Below, in pieces: positions 1 through 8,206 of a DNA stretch of 35,552 nt (its first letter is position 1; every line of letters begins with the position of its first letter). The position numbers were made by a program, and so were the translations under genes. The notes below the pieces were generated by a model. That model saw only the letters and a list, made by a program, of their open reading frames with translations, ran no database searches and was not told the origin of the DNA. The stretch comes from Caryophanales bacterium (GTDB lineage: Bacteria > Bacillota_I > Bacilli_A > RFN20 > CAG-826). The DNA lies in the NCBI GenBank assembly GCA_016280685.1, contig JAEEHE010000019.1:1-35552 (forward strand). Reading direction: 5' to 3'.

Positions 1-1313
1 GGGATGAAGATCTTTAATTGTTTTAAGATACGGTTACCGAAGGCAATCTTGAATTTCTTAATGACAAAGTCATCGAGTTTTTCAAATTTATCCAAGGTTT
101 TCTCACTAACTGGATATTGCACTTGGGCTTCATTGAATAAAGATTCAATTTGTTCAAATGGAACATGTAATTGTTCGGTATATTCAGCATCAAATGGAAT
201 ACCTTTATTATCAAAGAATAATGAGATAGCACGGTCATAGACCTTATCGGAAATAGTGAAGGTACTGTCGTCGTTATTCGCGGTACCGAAGAAGAAGACG
301 TTTTGGGGAATTAACATCTTACCTTGAACGACATGGCTGGGGTCAGCGTCGTCGTAGGAGTTGATTAATTCAATCTTCCATTCGTTCTTATTAGGCATTT
401 CCATGATGGATAAGAATTCCGCGAAATAATATTCGATACGGGCTAAGTTCATTTCATCGAGGACGATGATATTGATATCTTTACGATATGTCGCTTCGTA
501 TAACGCACGTAAGAATTCGGTTTCATTGAATTTCTTAGTAAATTCGTTGTAATAACCGACTAATTCACTTCTATCTTTCCAAGATGGTTGGACGGAACAG
601 ATGGAAGAGGCGTGGTCGAAGAATTTACCGAGGGCGTACGCTAAAGAGGTTTTACCAGTACCGGAGATACCTTCTAAGATAATTAATTTAGAAGAGGACA
701 TACCAGCGAATAATTGTCTGATGGTATCAATCGTGTAATAGAGGTGTAATTGGCTAGCAGCAAATAATCTGAAGGTATTACATAATTCCTCTAATGATAA
801 GCCATCAGCGTTAGGAATATTAGTGTCGACATCTTTATATTCGTGATCGACATATTTGAGTTTGGGGAAACGAGAAGTAACTTCTTCAATCGTCTCTTTA
901 TCACTCGTTGATAAATCAGGATTTTCAATACCCATAGAACCCACTTTAAGTTCGAGGATTTTATCCTTTTCACGAATCGCCTCATATAATTCATAATTTA
1001 ATTTTTCTACTTGCTCTTGTAATTTGACTTTATCTAATTCTCTCTTATAGAAATGGACATATTTTCTAATAAGAATGAATAATAAGTAACCGATACCACC
1101 GATGATACCGATTAATAAGATCCAGAAGAACACGTAGAAAAACCAACCCCAAAAACCAAAATCAGGAGAGTAGTGGCCAAAATATGCATTATATTCTTTA
1201 AAGTTTTCTCCTACCGGTAACCATGGTCCCGCGAAGAGATTGTAAAACCAATTTCCTACATCTTGGAAAAAGGCGATGATCATTTGTCTTAAATATTCGA
1301 AGTATGCATTCAT
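1..1313 (-). CDS. Membrane-anchored McrB/MoxR-like AAA+ ATPase (3' end missing)
   Basis: The reading frame opens at an ATG (1313-1311) that overlaps the TGA of the upstream gene (ATGA) and stays open to the window edge, giving 437 residues. One strong membrane segment lies at about residues 53-83, then a charged, probably coiled-coil stretch (84-125), then an AAA+ core. Walker A is GISGTGKT (about 215-222). Walker B is VLDEMNLARIEYYF (about 284-297), the form typical of McrB-like ATPases. The sensor-1 region reads GTANNDDSTFTISDKV, followed by an Arg at about 361. The family uses ATP to remodel proteins or power translocation. Here it is tethered to the membrane and is the last gene of a unit of secreted proteins, so a role in their assembly or export is inferred. 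The C-terminus and any partner gene lie outside the window. Confidence 0.85.
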   Translation of the reverse strand, partial: MNAYFEYLRQMIIAFFQDVGNWFYNLFAGPWLPVGENFKEYNAYFGHYSPDFGFWGWFFYVFFWILLIGIIGGIGYLLFILIRKYVHFYKRELDKVKLQEQVEKLNYELYEAIREKDKILELKVGSMGIENPDLSTSDKETIEEVTSRFPKLKYVDHEYKDVDTNIPNADGLSLEELCNTFRLFAASQLHLYYTIDTIRQLFAGMSSSKLIILEGISGTGKTSLAYALGKFFDHASSICSVQPSWKDRSELVGYYNEFTKKFNETEFLRALYEATYRKDINIIVLDEMNLARIEYYFAEFLSIMEMPNKNEWKIELINSYDDADPSHVVQGKMLIPQNVFFFGTANNDDSTFTISDKVYDRAISLFFDNKGIPFDAEYTEQLHVPFEQIESLFNEAQVQYPVSEKTLDKFEKLDDFVIKKFKIAFGNRILKQLKIFI

Positions 1314-2392
1314 AAGAAGTATTCCTCCCCAATTTTGAATTTGATGTTCGCGTAGAACTGGCCTTGTTCTACTAAGCTTGTGTTGTCTCTATCCCAACCT
1401 TCTAAATAGAGGGATAAGACGACTTTTGTTGGTATAAACGCTTTTAATTTGATTCGGATACCATCCGCGTTTCCTTCTTCCATTTTGATATCCGCTTCTT
1501 TTAAGCTGATGGATGGTTCAACCTTAGGTATAAATCCATTTTCTATGGATCTTTCGAGATTTACCATATGGACTCCCGCTTTATGTTTGGCGTTGAATTT
1601 ATTCGCTCTGCCGATTAATTCAGAGTCTTCTTCACTCGGTTCATCATAGATGAGTTTGCTCTCATCATTATATTCACCATAGAAGAATTCATATCTCTCA
1701 TCATCGAATTGATAACTATCATAATAAGCATCAACTTCATCGTAGTTCATTAATCCACATAAATAGGTATCTTCTTCTTTATATGGATCGACAATGTAAT
1801 ATTGATAGTCATCGACATCCGGGATTAATACGGAACATCTCAACGATTTAACGACATCATTTAGTTCTTGATAGATTTCCTCTTCTTCGCTAGAAGAACT
1901 TGCTAAGTTATGCGCAGTTTTTCTATTACCCTCTTCATCGGGTGTGAATGTTGTTTGCTCACTATCGAGTGTAAGAACTACATTAGATTCACAATATAGA
2001 TATATTTCTTTAGAGAAATAACCATCCTCATCCACAGTGATTAAGTCGGATTTTGTATAGCTATCGACATCGTTATGACTAATCGATGTATATTCGCTTC
2101 TAAATCTCGGCTTACTGGCTTTTTCATTGATCCATTCATCGGAGAACATCGAACTAATCGGATAATAATTCTTAGAATGTTCTTTATCTCCAAAGACCAT
2201 TGTTTCTTTGTAGTTATCGGTGTCTTCATCTAATCCGACATAGATTTTCTTATCACCTCTAAAAGAGACTTCAATTTGATGGACATACAAAACCGCGCCT
2301 GTGGAATACCAAGCGAGTGATAGACCAATGCTCGCCACTAAAGCGGCATTAATCATTCCTAGTCCTGCAATCATCAAATTTCTTTTCTTCAT
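1310..2392 (-). CDS. Secreted protein with SipW-type signal (AWY variant)
   Basis: 360 residues. The N-terminal hydrophobic segment (about 8-26) ends in SLAWYST at about 25-31, a variant of the AWF motif shared by neighbouring proteins and typical of SipW-processed (TasA/camelysin-type) precursors. The mature part is very acidic, with runs of Glu and Asp and many Tyr, and ends in a predicted beta-rich segment (KVVLSLYLEGWDRDNTS). That ending resembles the end of the next protein upstream (LTIYAEGWANS), so the two are probably paralogues or share an Ig-like beta-sandwich end. It follows the upstream gene by 5 bases and overlaps the AAA+ gene by 4, so translation is probably coupled. I do not recognise a named family beyond the signal type. 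Confidence 0.8.
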   Translation of the reverse strand: MKKRNLMIAGLGMINAALVASIGLSLAWYSTGAVLYVHQIEVSFRGDKKIYVGLDEDTDNYKETMVFGDKEHSKNYYPISSMFSDEWINEKASKPRFRSEYTSISHNDVDSYTKSDLITVDEDGYFSKEIYLYCESNVVLTLDSEQTTFTPDEEGNRKTAHNLASSSSEEEEIYQELNDVVKSLRCSVLIPDVDDYQYYIVDPYKEEDTYLCGLMNYDEVDAYYDSYQFDDERYEFFYGEYNDESKLIYDEPSEEDSELIGRANKFNAKHKAGVHMVNLERSIENGFIPKVEPSISLKEADIKMEEGNADGIRIKLKAFIPTKVVLSLYLEGWDRDNTSLVEQGQFYANIKFKIGEEYFL

Positions 2393-2397
2393 AATAA

Positions 2398-3393
2398 TTA
2401 GTGGTTAATTTCAAATGTTAAATCTAGATTGAATCCAGTACCGACTACTTCATCGATTAAGCTATTTGCCCATCCTTCTGCGTAAATCGTTAAATTAACA
2501 CGAGCGATGCCTTCTAAATAACTAGCGACGATATTTTTGGTGCTGAGAACGGAGTTTTTACCGAGATATTGACTGGTTTTATAAACGGCATCATCGTTTA
2601 AGGAATAACTACCTTCGTGATGTTTTCCGTTAAAGCAGTTTCTCTCTTTTTTTGGTAAGACAGTTTCACCTTGATTAGGAGTGGTCTTATAAGAGACATT
2701 ATCGACTTCACCATAGATATATTCTCTATTAGTGGTTTCATCATAATCGATATAACCATCGAGATTTAAGTCTAAGGTCCCACCGACGATATCTTGTCCA
2801 TCGCGACTTTCACTAGGGGCAAAGGTGAAGTTAGTATCACCGGTATCGAAGTGGAGTCTGATTGCTTCTTTTAATTGATTGGTGCTTTCGATATCAGCTT
2901 CTCTAAGTCTAATATCGATATCGCTAGCGCTAGATCTTCCTCCGTTAACCGCAAAAATGAGGGGAAGGTAGATATATTCCGTCTTTTTCGCAGGTTTATT
3001 GATGTTGTTATCCATGAATAAAGGATTGCTCAATAAACGGAAGTTACCATTCTCTGCGTAAGAACCTGTGGTCACAGGGAAAAGCGTGTTACTCGCATAC
3101 CCGCTCGCGTGTAAAAAATACGAGAGGGTTTCTGCTGATAACCCTTCTGTGGCCCAATAGTTATTTCCGTCTTTTTCTAAACCGTGTTCCGCGTAGTTCG
3201 GTAATTCGCTTTCACTATAGATACCGACTTTTAAGTCGCCTGAGCGATTAACGGCGGTACCATGGAATTGGTTGCTAACCCTGGAGCTATATTCAAACCA
3301 GGCGTACGTGCCTACCATAGCGCCTAAGGCAGAAAAGACTAATAAACTATAGATACTAATAAATACTAAGTTCTCTTTAGTTCTAATTTTCAT
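2398..3393 (-). CDS. Secreted protein with SipW-type AWF signal
   Basis: 331 residues. A hydrophobic segment (about 9-29) ends in GTYAWFEYSSRVSNQF, matching the AWF signature of SipW-dependent precursors such as TasA and camelysin. The mature part has phrases shared with the 10263-9439 product: NPLFMDNNINKPAKKTEYIYLPLIFAVNG with residues suited to strand formation, DLNLDGYIDYDETTNREYIYG, and an ending IYAEGWANSLIDEVVGTGFNLDLTFEI that parallels the final strands of the other surface proteins. The start overlaps the end of the upstream gene by 11 bases. The likely role is a structural subunit of a surface layer or fibre, inferred only from the signal type and the operon. Confidence 0.8.
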   Translation of the reverse strand: MKIRTKENLVFISIYSLLVFSALGAMVGTYAWFEYSSRVSNQFHGTAVNRSGDLKVGIYSESELPNYAEHGLEKDGNNYWATEGLSAETLSYFLHASGYASNTLFPVTTGSYAENGNFRLLSNPLFMDNNINKPAKKTEYIYLPLIFAVNGGRSSASDIDIRLREADIESTNQLKEAIRLHFDTGDTNFTFAPSESRDGQDIVGGTLDLNLDGYIDYDETTNREYIYGEVDNVSYKTTPNQGETVLPKKERNCFNGKHHEGSYSLNDDAVYKTSQYLGKNSVLSTKNIVASYLEGIARVNLTIYAEGWANSLIDEVVGTGFNLDLTFEINH

Positions 3394-4237
3394 TCTTTAT
3401 TTGGCTTTTGTTCGCTGTAATGCTAATTTCGAGCTTAATAGAACCACCTTCGGGAGCGGTGTTTTTACATTGTGGATCACTGCCCTCTAACCAAACAAGA
3501 ATTGTGTATCTGATATATTGACCTTTATGGAAATTATCCATATCGACATTAGCGATGTTGCTGGAATCAGTAAAGTTAGTCGCATAATAGGGACTAGTAT
3601 TAGAGATTTTCTCTTCATATTTAATATTGCCTTCTTCATCGATGTGGCCTTCTGTGCCACTTCTAGGAGGCTTCGCGTAAGTCTTATAGTTATGACTATT
3701 ACCAATATTTTGATAGAGTCTAACTCTCATAATATCGTCATAGCCATAACCATGAACATTGGTGGGTTGCTGATTTTCCGAAATACGTAAATTGAAACGA
3801 TAGTCAGCAGTATATTGACCAATATTCTTTAAGAAGAACGTGTATTTGAAATAATAGAGAGAGACGACTTCATCGTTTTTCGGATTGATGAGAGCACCAT
3901 CTAAATAATCGGTGTTCGCATTATCGTAACGATCGTGGTCTTGTAACATCGCATCTGTATGAAGTTCAAACTTCGGGAGAGATGACACTAATAAATAGGT
4001 TGTACCAGAAGTTGTATCAGCACCTTCTTCTTCCGTTTTGCCATCCATCGCGGATTCGCTATCCTGGGTGAGCATTAACTTAACATCATTTTGTCTAAGC
4101 TTAACAGTGAAAGTACCGACGTGATAACCAAGAAAAGCGATGAGCATCATAACGATAGCTACACCTGAACAAGCCGCACCAACAATAGCGGCAATCTTCT
4201 TTCTTCTTCTTTTCTGTACGTAGACTTGATCAACCAT
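3383..4237 (-). CDS. Membrane-anchored extracellular protein, first gene of riboswitch-controlled unit
   Basis: 284 residues. A basic N-terminus (RRRKK at about 10-14) precedes one hydrophobic segment (about 15-38); the rest is predicted to be outside the cell. No AWF motif follows the membrane segment: the equivalent site reads GYHVGTFTVKLRQ. It may therefore remain anchored while its neighbours are processed. The end (YTILVWLEGSDPQCKNTAPEGGSIKLEISITANK) has the same layout as the last strands of the other surface proteins, again suggesting a TasA/camelysin-like beta-sandwich. It is the first gene after the tandem cyclic di-GMP aptamers, with about 140 bases of leader between. The ribosome site is weak (AAGAG about 14 bases upstream). 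An anchor or assembly base for the fibre proteins is a guess. Confidence 0.78.
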   Translation of the reverse strand: MVDQVYVQKRRRKKIAAIVGAACSGVAIVMMLIAFLGYHVGTFTVKLRQNDVKLMLTQDSESAMDGKTEEEGADTTSGTTYLLVSSLPKFELHTDAMLQDHDRYDNANTDYLDGALINPKNDEVVSLYYFKYTFFLKNIGQYTADYRFNLRISENQQPTNVHGYGYDDIMRVRLYQNIGNSHNYKTYAKPPRSGTEGHIDEEGNIKYEEKISNTSPYYATNFTDSSNIANVDMDNFHKGQYIRYTILVWLEGSDPQCKNTAPEGGSIKLEISITANKSQIKNEN

Positions 4238-4326
4238 ATTTAAATTAGCTCTTAAGTAAGGATAATGTTAAAACATTCCTAATTAGGAGATTCTATTAAT
4301 TCTATGTCGTCCCAATGAGTTCGAAT

Positions 4327-4398
4327 TATAAAAGCCAGTCGCTATCATTCAACCAACAGAGCTTTCCATCAAACTCTTTTAATTGTAGGCAACTGGCT
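4327..4398 (-). terminator. Candidate riboswitch expression platform (terminator using aptamer 3' strand)
   Basis: On the minus strand the 3' strand of the second aptamer, AGCCAGTTGC (4398-4389), can pair over ten positions (one G-U) with GCGACTGGCT (4342-4333). That is followed by TTTTATAATT. The loop between them contains its own hairpin, AGAGTTT/AAGCTCT. If cyclic di-GMP stabilises the aptamer, this strand is occupied and the terminator cannot form, which predicts an ON switch for the 4237-1 unit. The U-run is short, so the terminator may be weak. The pairing is read directly from the sequence; the regulatory logic is inferred. Confidence 0.5.
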
Positions 4399-4456
4399 AT
4401 CTTTTAATTTTAAGACCCTATAGCTTTGCGTCGCTAGATTTCTCTAACTTTGCTCT
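4387..4456 (-). promoter_or_regulatory. Cyclic di-GMP-I (GEMM-I) riboswitch aptamer, second of tandem pair
   Basis: Read on the minus strand, the segment has GCAAAG, then a hairpin TTAGA-GAAA-TCTAG whose loop is a GNRA tetraloop. Next comes the family-defining GACGCAAAGCTATAGGGTCT, a variable AT-rich P3 arm, and GATAGCCAGTTGCC. This order and these conserved blocks match GEMM-I aptamers of clostridia and bacilli. P1 is short (GCAA with TTGC). It lies directly downstream of the first aptamer with only a few bases between. Confidence 0.9.
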
Positions 4457-4460
4457 TAAC

Positions 4461-4540
4461 TATCGGCAACTGGCTATCTCCGCGGAGACCCTTTAGCTTT
4501 GCGTCGCTAAATTGCTTTAGCTTTGCTTTTATCACCGATA
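4461..4540 (-). promoter_or_regulatory. Cyclic di-GMP-I (GEMM-I) riboswitch aptamer, first of tandem pair
   Basis: Minus strand: GCAAAG, hairpin CTAAA-GCAA-TTTAG (GNRA loop), then GACGCAAAGCTAAAGGGTCT. A GC-rich P3 loop (CCGCGG) follows, then AGATAGCCAGTTGCC. The flanks TATCGG and CCGATA (4540-4535 and 4466-4461) can extend P1, although the predicted transcript start falls close to the outer end of this stem. The P3 arm differs from that of the second aptamer (AT-rich there), so the pair is an old duplication or under different constraints. Confidence 0.92.
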
Positions 4541-4569
4541 TTATATTTAAAATATTTTTTTCTTGTCAA
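4540..4569 (-). promoter_or_regulatory. Sigma-A-type promoter for the tandem-riboswitch unit
   Basis: On the minus strand TTGACA (4569-4564) and TATAAT (4545-4540) are separated by 18 bases. Both hexamers match consensus perfectly. The start of transcription should fall at about 4533-4536, at the very edge of the first aptamer. Confidence 0.8.
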
Positions 4570-4587
4570 TATATTTTTATTTAAAAG

Positions 4588-4630
4588 GTTATGCATCGCA
4601 TTATGCATATACGCATATGTGTCACATAAC
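4588..4630. repeat. Inverted and direct ATGCAT/GCAT repeats upstream of promoter
   Basis: The stretch begins with GTTATG and ends with CATAAC. Inside it carries the related copies TATGCATCGCAT and TATGCATATACGCAT, plus further ATGC and GCAT steps. It lies just upstream of the -35 box of the tandem-riboswitch promoter and after the terminator of the neighbouring gene. Its position suits an activator or repressor site. No protein can be named. Confidence 0.35.
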
Positions 4631-4633
4631 AAA

Positions 4634-4661
4634 GAAAAAAAAGATGCTCGATGGCATCTTA
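4634..4661 (-). terminator. Intrinsic terminator after the small membrane protein gene
   Basis: On the minus strand the hairpin AAGATGC-CATCGA-GCATCTT is followed by a run of T residues. The stem begins inside the stop codon of the 5027-4659 gene. It separates that gene from the tandem-riboswitch unit. Confidence 0.8.
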
Positions 4662-5027
4662 TTCTTCTTTCTTTTCTTCTTCCTTAGGAGAAGCAAGATC
4701 TTTCATTAATTCTTTTCTTAAGGCTTCTTTTTCTTCGGCGCTTAATTCATTTAATTGGACTTTCTTTCTTGCATTTACTTTTTTGACAAATTTGATGAGA
4801 ATGAAGATGTTTAAACCTAGTAATACAACAGCAGGAAGTACAAAGGCGAACAGAATTGCGTTAGGATTCGCTTGGAAAAAGCCAATGAATGTAGTTTTAT
4901 CAATATCTGTACGTAAAGATGGCATTGTAGCAGCAACAATAGTTGGAACAATGACTAGAAATAAAACTACGGCTACATCTAATGCAAATAATGCGATATA
5001 TAATATTTTCTTAGTTTTTGGATTCAT
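4659..5027 (-). CDS. Small two-helix membrane protein, unknown function
   Basis: 122 residues. There are two strong hydrophobic segments at about 9-33 and 56-81. The intervening loop contains TMPSLRTDIDKTTFIGFFQ, and the C-terminal tail is highly charged (KKVNARKK, then a Glu/Lys-rich end EEEKKEE). It has its own promoter (TTGTCA, 16 bases, TATAAT) and terminator, so it is a single-gene unit between two surface-protein units. I do not recognise a family. Its position suggests a helper of the surface system, but no motif supports this. The open frame on the opposite strand is a shadow. Confidence 0.7.
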   Translation of the reverse strand: MNPKTKKILYIALFALDVAVVLFLVIVPTIVAATMPSLRTDIDKTTFIGFFQANPNAILFAFVLPAVVLLGLNIFILIKFVKKVNARKKVQLNELSAEEKEALRKELMKDLASPKEEEKKEE

Positions 5028-5049
5028 AAATTAACGATACCTAAAAGAA

Positions 5050-5077
5050 ATTATATATTAATAATATAAAATGACAA
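5050..5077 (-). promoter_or_regulatory. Promoter of the small membrane protein gene
   Basis: Minus strand TTGTCA (5077-5072), 16-base spacer, TATAAT (5055-5050), 23 bases before the ATG. Confidence 0.6.
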
Positions 5078-5160
5078 TAAACTTTTTTACTTATTAGAAT
5101 AATAAAATTCAATTAAATTTATTAAAAATGGATAGTTTTAGCTTGATAAAGTGGGCTATA

Positions 5161-5190
5161 GAAAAAGACGATACATTTAAGTATCGCCTT
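5161..5190 (-). terminator. Intrinsic terminator after the 1001-residue protein gene
   Basis: Minus strand hairpin GGCGATAC-TTAAAT-GTATCGTC followed by TTTTTC, directly after the stop codon at 5197. Confidence 0.85.
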
Positions 5191-5196
5191 TGAAAG

Positions 5197-8100
5197 TTAA
5201 TATGTGCTGCCATTAGCTTTGGCCACGCCACCAATCTTGAAGGTGTAACCAGAAGTGACGGAAATGCCTATTGTAGTGCCGTTCTTCTCGATATCAACAT
5301 CGACAATCTTATCGGCGTAACTACAATTTTCAGTGTCATATGTTGTGGTAAATTCTCCATTACCAGTAGATCTCACTAATGATGCGGCAATAGGTAAGGC
5401 ACGGAATTCATCCAAATAAATCTGATCAGAAATGTTTTGCACATATGCTTTATTTTGTACGACAAACGGGCCACCTTCTTCACTGACTTCGTATTTGGAT
5501 TCGGATTCATTATATGAACCGGATGCATTAGTTAGTAAGTCAGTTATTCGTATAACGAATACAGAACCATAAACAGTGGATACATTTATAGTCATAACCC
5601 TAGTGCCTCCTGTCGGAGGTAGAACCAGAGGTCCAGGAGAATTACCAGATACTATGAAGTTTCCTCCTGGTGGATTGCTATCGCTATATTTCGTTCCTTT
5701 ATAAGAATATGTTGATAGTGATGATGTGTCGGTAATAGCAATATTTCCGGAAGTGATAGCAAAAGCTATAGAACCGGATTTGCCAGAGGCGATATAAATA
5801 CCAATTGTTTCGCCACCGTCGTTTCCGGTTGCTACTGGAGCAAAATCAACGCCGACTGGATAGGAATTACTGGCTTTTTTAGTAGTGATGTAATATGCTT
5901 GGACAGAGTCCATAGCATCACCGTTAGCACCGATATCGAGGTACATTAAGTAAGCACCAGTACCACCGTTAACAGAACCTAATGCATATTCACCAGAATT
6001 CATTGGGATTTCAAAATAATAAACAGCATTAGTGGTAACGCTTGATTGTTTTTTAATTCTACTTGTAGCAAAAGTTAAGGAATAAGTGGAATCTAAAGGA
6101 GCGGAATAAGTATTGTCACTATATTTATAAATATAGTCTTTCTTAACATTTGTGCTCTTATAGATTTCAATGATTTCTTTGATTGCTGTAATGTTATTGT
6201 TGCTATCTCTTTGAATATCGTGTAGAGAGAAGAAACTATTATTTCCTGAGAAATAAGTGCCCGCAAAGAAGTTGATGTAACCTTTTTGCTTCAAATTAAA
6301 GTCAATAGAACTGGCAGGCATTTGGTAATTTGTTCTTTCCACGCCATTAATTAAAGTGTATTCAGCTGTGACTAAATTATTGATATTGATATTCGCAGGC
6401 ATAAAGTGCAAACCATAAATATTTCCATCAGAAATCATTTCTAATAGTTCTGCGCGTGAATCTTCATATTTTTCATAGGAAGAATAATTGTTTGTGATCT
6501 CTTGTCTACTTCCATTTGCGTTAATAGTGTAAACGTGAGTTAAACGACCATTAGAATAACTGTTGTTGATATCTCCTGTGGAATATTTAGAAACACGGAT
6601 ATCACCAGTTTTATTTGGATATGCTGCCGTGGTGTTATCTTCAGAGCCCGCAATAACATAACCAGTATTCTTTCTAACGACATTATAGCTACTATCTTCG
6701 GTGATTAATGGGAAGTAGGTAACTTCGTTACCTGAATAGTCCATATAATCGGCTCCAGCGGATGTGTCAGTGTTTACTGTCGTATCTAAAGTGAGCGTTT
6801 TGGATGATGTGCTTGTTGTCCATCTGCTACTATAGTAGAGGTAATGTTTTGTTTTTATTACTGTAATCCAGATATCGAGTTCTGTTTCGTAATAGAACGT
6901 GTTTCCGCTTTTTGTCCAAGTGTCATTTGTGGACGTGACAATGTTACAATCGTGGTTCAAATAATATGTTTTGTTTCCAACGGTGGTCCAAAGTTTGTTG
7001 TTTGTATGATGCCAACCAATTGGGCTATTAACAATAGAACCGCTAGAGTTAACGCCTAAATAACGACCATTATAAGCGATTATAAAATCGCTATATGTGG
7101 TAACTGTTCTATTATATGGATGGATTCTTTTTCCACCATTTAAGTACATATAATCACTTAATGGGCCATTACTCGCGCTATATTGTGTAAAGACGAATGA
7201 ACCTTCTTTTCTATTTCTATATGTCCAGCCATTGCCTGTTAATGCATTTGTATAGGTAACTTGGCCGGTTGATGTATTTGTGTATTTGTTTCTTTCAAAG
7301 ACATAACCTGTATTTTTTGTTGCCGATCCAGCAATATCATAAAGACGGTTATACATCTCCTTCATTGTTACGGAGCCACCCCAGTCTTGTCCTTCGCCTT
7401 CTGGGTCGCCATTATAGTATTCTGATAAATCTTGTCCATAGGATCCACGAGAAGCTTCGTGAGTAGTGTATCCAACGAGGCCATAATCTGTAAGATTATT
7501 TGTGAAGGAAGTTGATGCTTGGCCATTAACATTAATTTTGGAATTACCATCGACTTTAACCCCTGATAAATCTCCAGAAGCATATCCAGCAGCTAAACCA
7601 GCCAATAATGTGGTTGTACCATTAGTTTTAATTTCAATGCTATTTAATTTTGTGTTTGTGAATGTGTTAGCGGCGGAACTATATGTATAACTAGTTTCGG
7701 TATCTGGTAATTTACCAACAACACCAAAGAAACCAACGATTTCCGGAGCCACGAAACTATCGGAAGGCACTGATTCTGGAGCTTGAGAATATCCGGTAAA
7801 ATCGGAATAACTGTTACTAACAGTTAAACCAGTAACTGAATAACCTTGGCCATTAAATTCGCCTAAGAATGGATGATCTTCGGTGCCAATAGGTGGCAAA
7901 TAGTAGCCAGACATATCGACATCATTAGCTAATTCGAAGTAATATTGCTTGTCATCAAATAAGCCTAAATATTGCATCCAAGCTAAGTTATATAAGTGAC
8001 GGGTTGTAGCAATGCCATATGGTTTAGTTTCAGAGCCATTGCCATAGGCAAAGTAGGCGCCGCCACTGTTAGCATCGATATTTGCTTGATCTAAGGAATA

Positions 8101-8202
8101 GGTAGCCATTTCTAAGAACCATGCTAAAGAAGCTGTCACCATAGCAATGCCAGAGAATGCAGTTATTGATGCAATAGCAATAGTTTTTAACTTCTTTCTC
8201 AT
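5197..8202 (-). CDS. Large secreted surface protein with SipW-type AWF signal
   Basis: 1001 residues. The hydrophobic N-terminus ends in TASLAWFLEMATYS (AWF at about 27-29), the SipW-type signature. The first part (about 55-135) reads IATTRHLYNLAWMQYLG, then FELANDVDMSGYYLPPIG and FNGQGYSVTGLTVSN. This is the layout of GLUG-like or beta-helix segments seen in surface adhesins, where an initial strand block is followed by an F-x-G-x-x-G-x-x-I/V turn. The middle is Ser/Thr/Asn/Tyr-rich with many short strands and glycines, without a recognised enzyme motif. It follows the 9190-8207 gene by 4 bases and ends in a terminator, so the two are co-transcribed. An adhesin or major surface component is likely; a catalytic role cannot be excluded. 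Confidence 0.82.
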   Translation of the reverse strand: MRKKLKTIAIASITAFSGIAMVTASLAWFLEMATYSLDQANIDANSGGAYFAYGNGSETKPYGIATTRHLYNLAWMQYLGLFDDKQYYFELANDVDMSGYYLPPIGTEDHPFLGEFNGQGYSVTGLTVSNSYSDFTGYSQAPESVPSDSFVAPEIVGFFGVVGKLPDTETSYTYSSAANTFTNTKLNSIEIKTNGTTTLLAGLAAGYASGDLSGVKVDGNSKINVNGQASTSFTNNLTDYGLVGYTTHEASRGSYGQDLSEYYNGDPEGEGQDWGGSVTMKEMYNRLYDIAGSATKNTGYVFERNKYTNTSTGQVTYTNALTGNGWTYRNRKEGSFVFTQYSASNGPLSDYMYLNGGKRIHPYNRTVTTYSDFIIAYNGRYLGVNSSGSIVNSPIGWHHTNNKLWTTVGNKTYYLNHDCNIVTSTNDTWTKSGNTFYYETELDIWITVIKTKHYLYYSSRWTTSTSSKTLTLDTTVNTDTSAGADYMDYSGNEVTYFPLITEDSSYNVVRKNTGYVIAGSEDNTTAAYPNKTGDIRVSKYSTGDINNSYSNGRLTHVYTINANGSRQEITNNYSSYEKYEDSRAELLEMISDGNIYGLHFMPANININNLVTAEYTLINGVERTNYQMPASSIDFNLKQKGYINFFAGTYFSGNNSFFSLHDIQRDSNNNITAIKEIIEIYKSTNVKKDYIYKYSDNTYSAPLDSTYSLTFATSRIKKQSSVTTNAVYYFEIPMNSGEYALGSVNGGTGAYLMYLDIGANGDAMDSVQAYYITTKKASNSYPVGVDFAPVATGNDGGETIGIYIASGKSGSIAFAITSGNIAITDTSSLSTYSYKGTKYSDSNPPGGNFIVSGNSPGPLVLPPTGGTRVMTINVSTVYGSVFVIRITDLLTNASGSYNESESKYEVSEEGGPFVVQNKAYVQNISDQIYLDEFRALPIAASLVRSTGNGEFTTTYDTENCSYADKIVDVDIEKNGTTIGISVTSGYTFKIGGVAKANGSTY

Positions 8203-8206
8203 TTCT

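Noticed and set aside
1310..1313. Mollicutes code 4 (TGA as tryptophan)
   Set aside because: All proteins read through with TGG tryptophan and show no in-frame TGA; the only TGA is a plausible stop overlapping the next ATG.
1..1313. McrBC restriction system
   Set aside because: Walker B resembles McrB, but the protein has a membrane segment and lies in a surface-protein operon; no DNA-binding N-terminus or McrC is visible.
3518..3790. Plus-strand frame within the anchored surface protein gene
   Set aside because: Shadow of a well-supported minus-strand gene; no ribosome site and no recognisable protein features.
4387..4540. Ordinary direct repeats or a mobile-element remnant
   Set aside because: The conserved positions are exactly those of GEMM-I RNAs, the hairpin arms covary (TTAGA/TCTAG, CTAAA/TTTAG) and the loops stay GNRA, as expected of a structured RNA.
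4651..5034. Open frame on the plus strand opposite the small membrane protein
   Set aside because: It is a mirror of the 5027-4659 gene, which has membrane segments, its own promoter and terminator; the plus frame has a low-complexity Ser/Phe composition.
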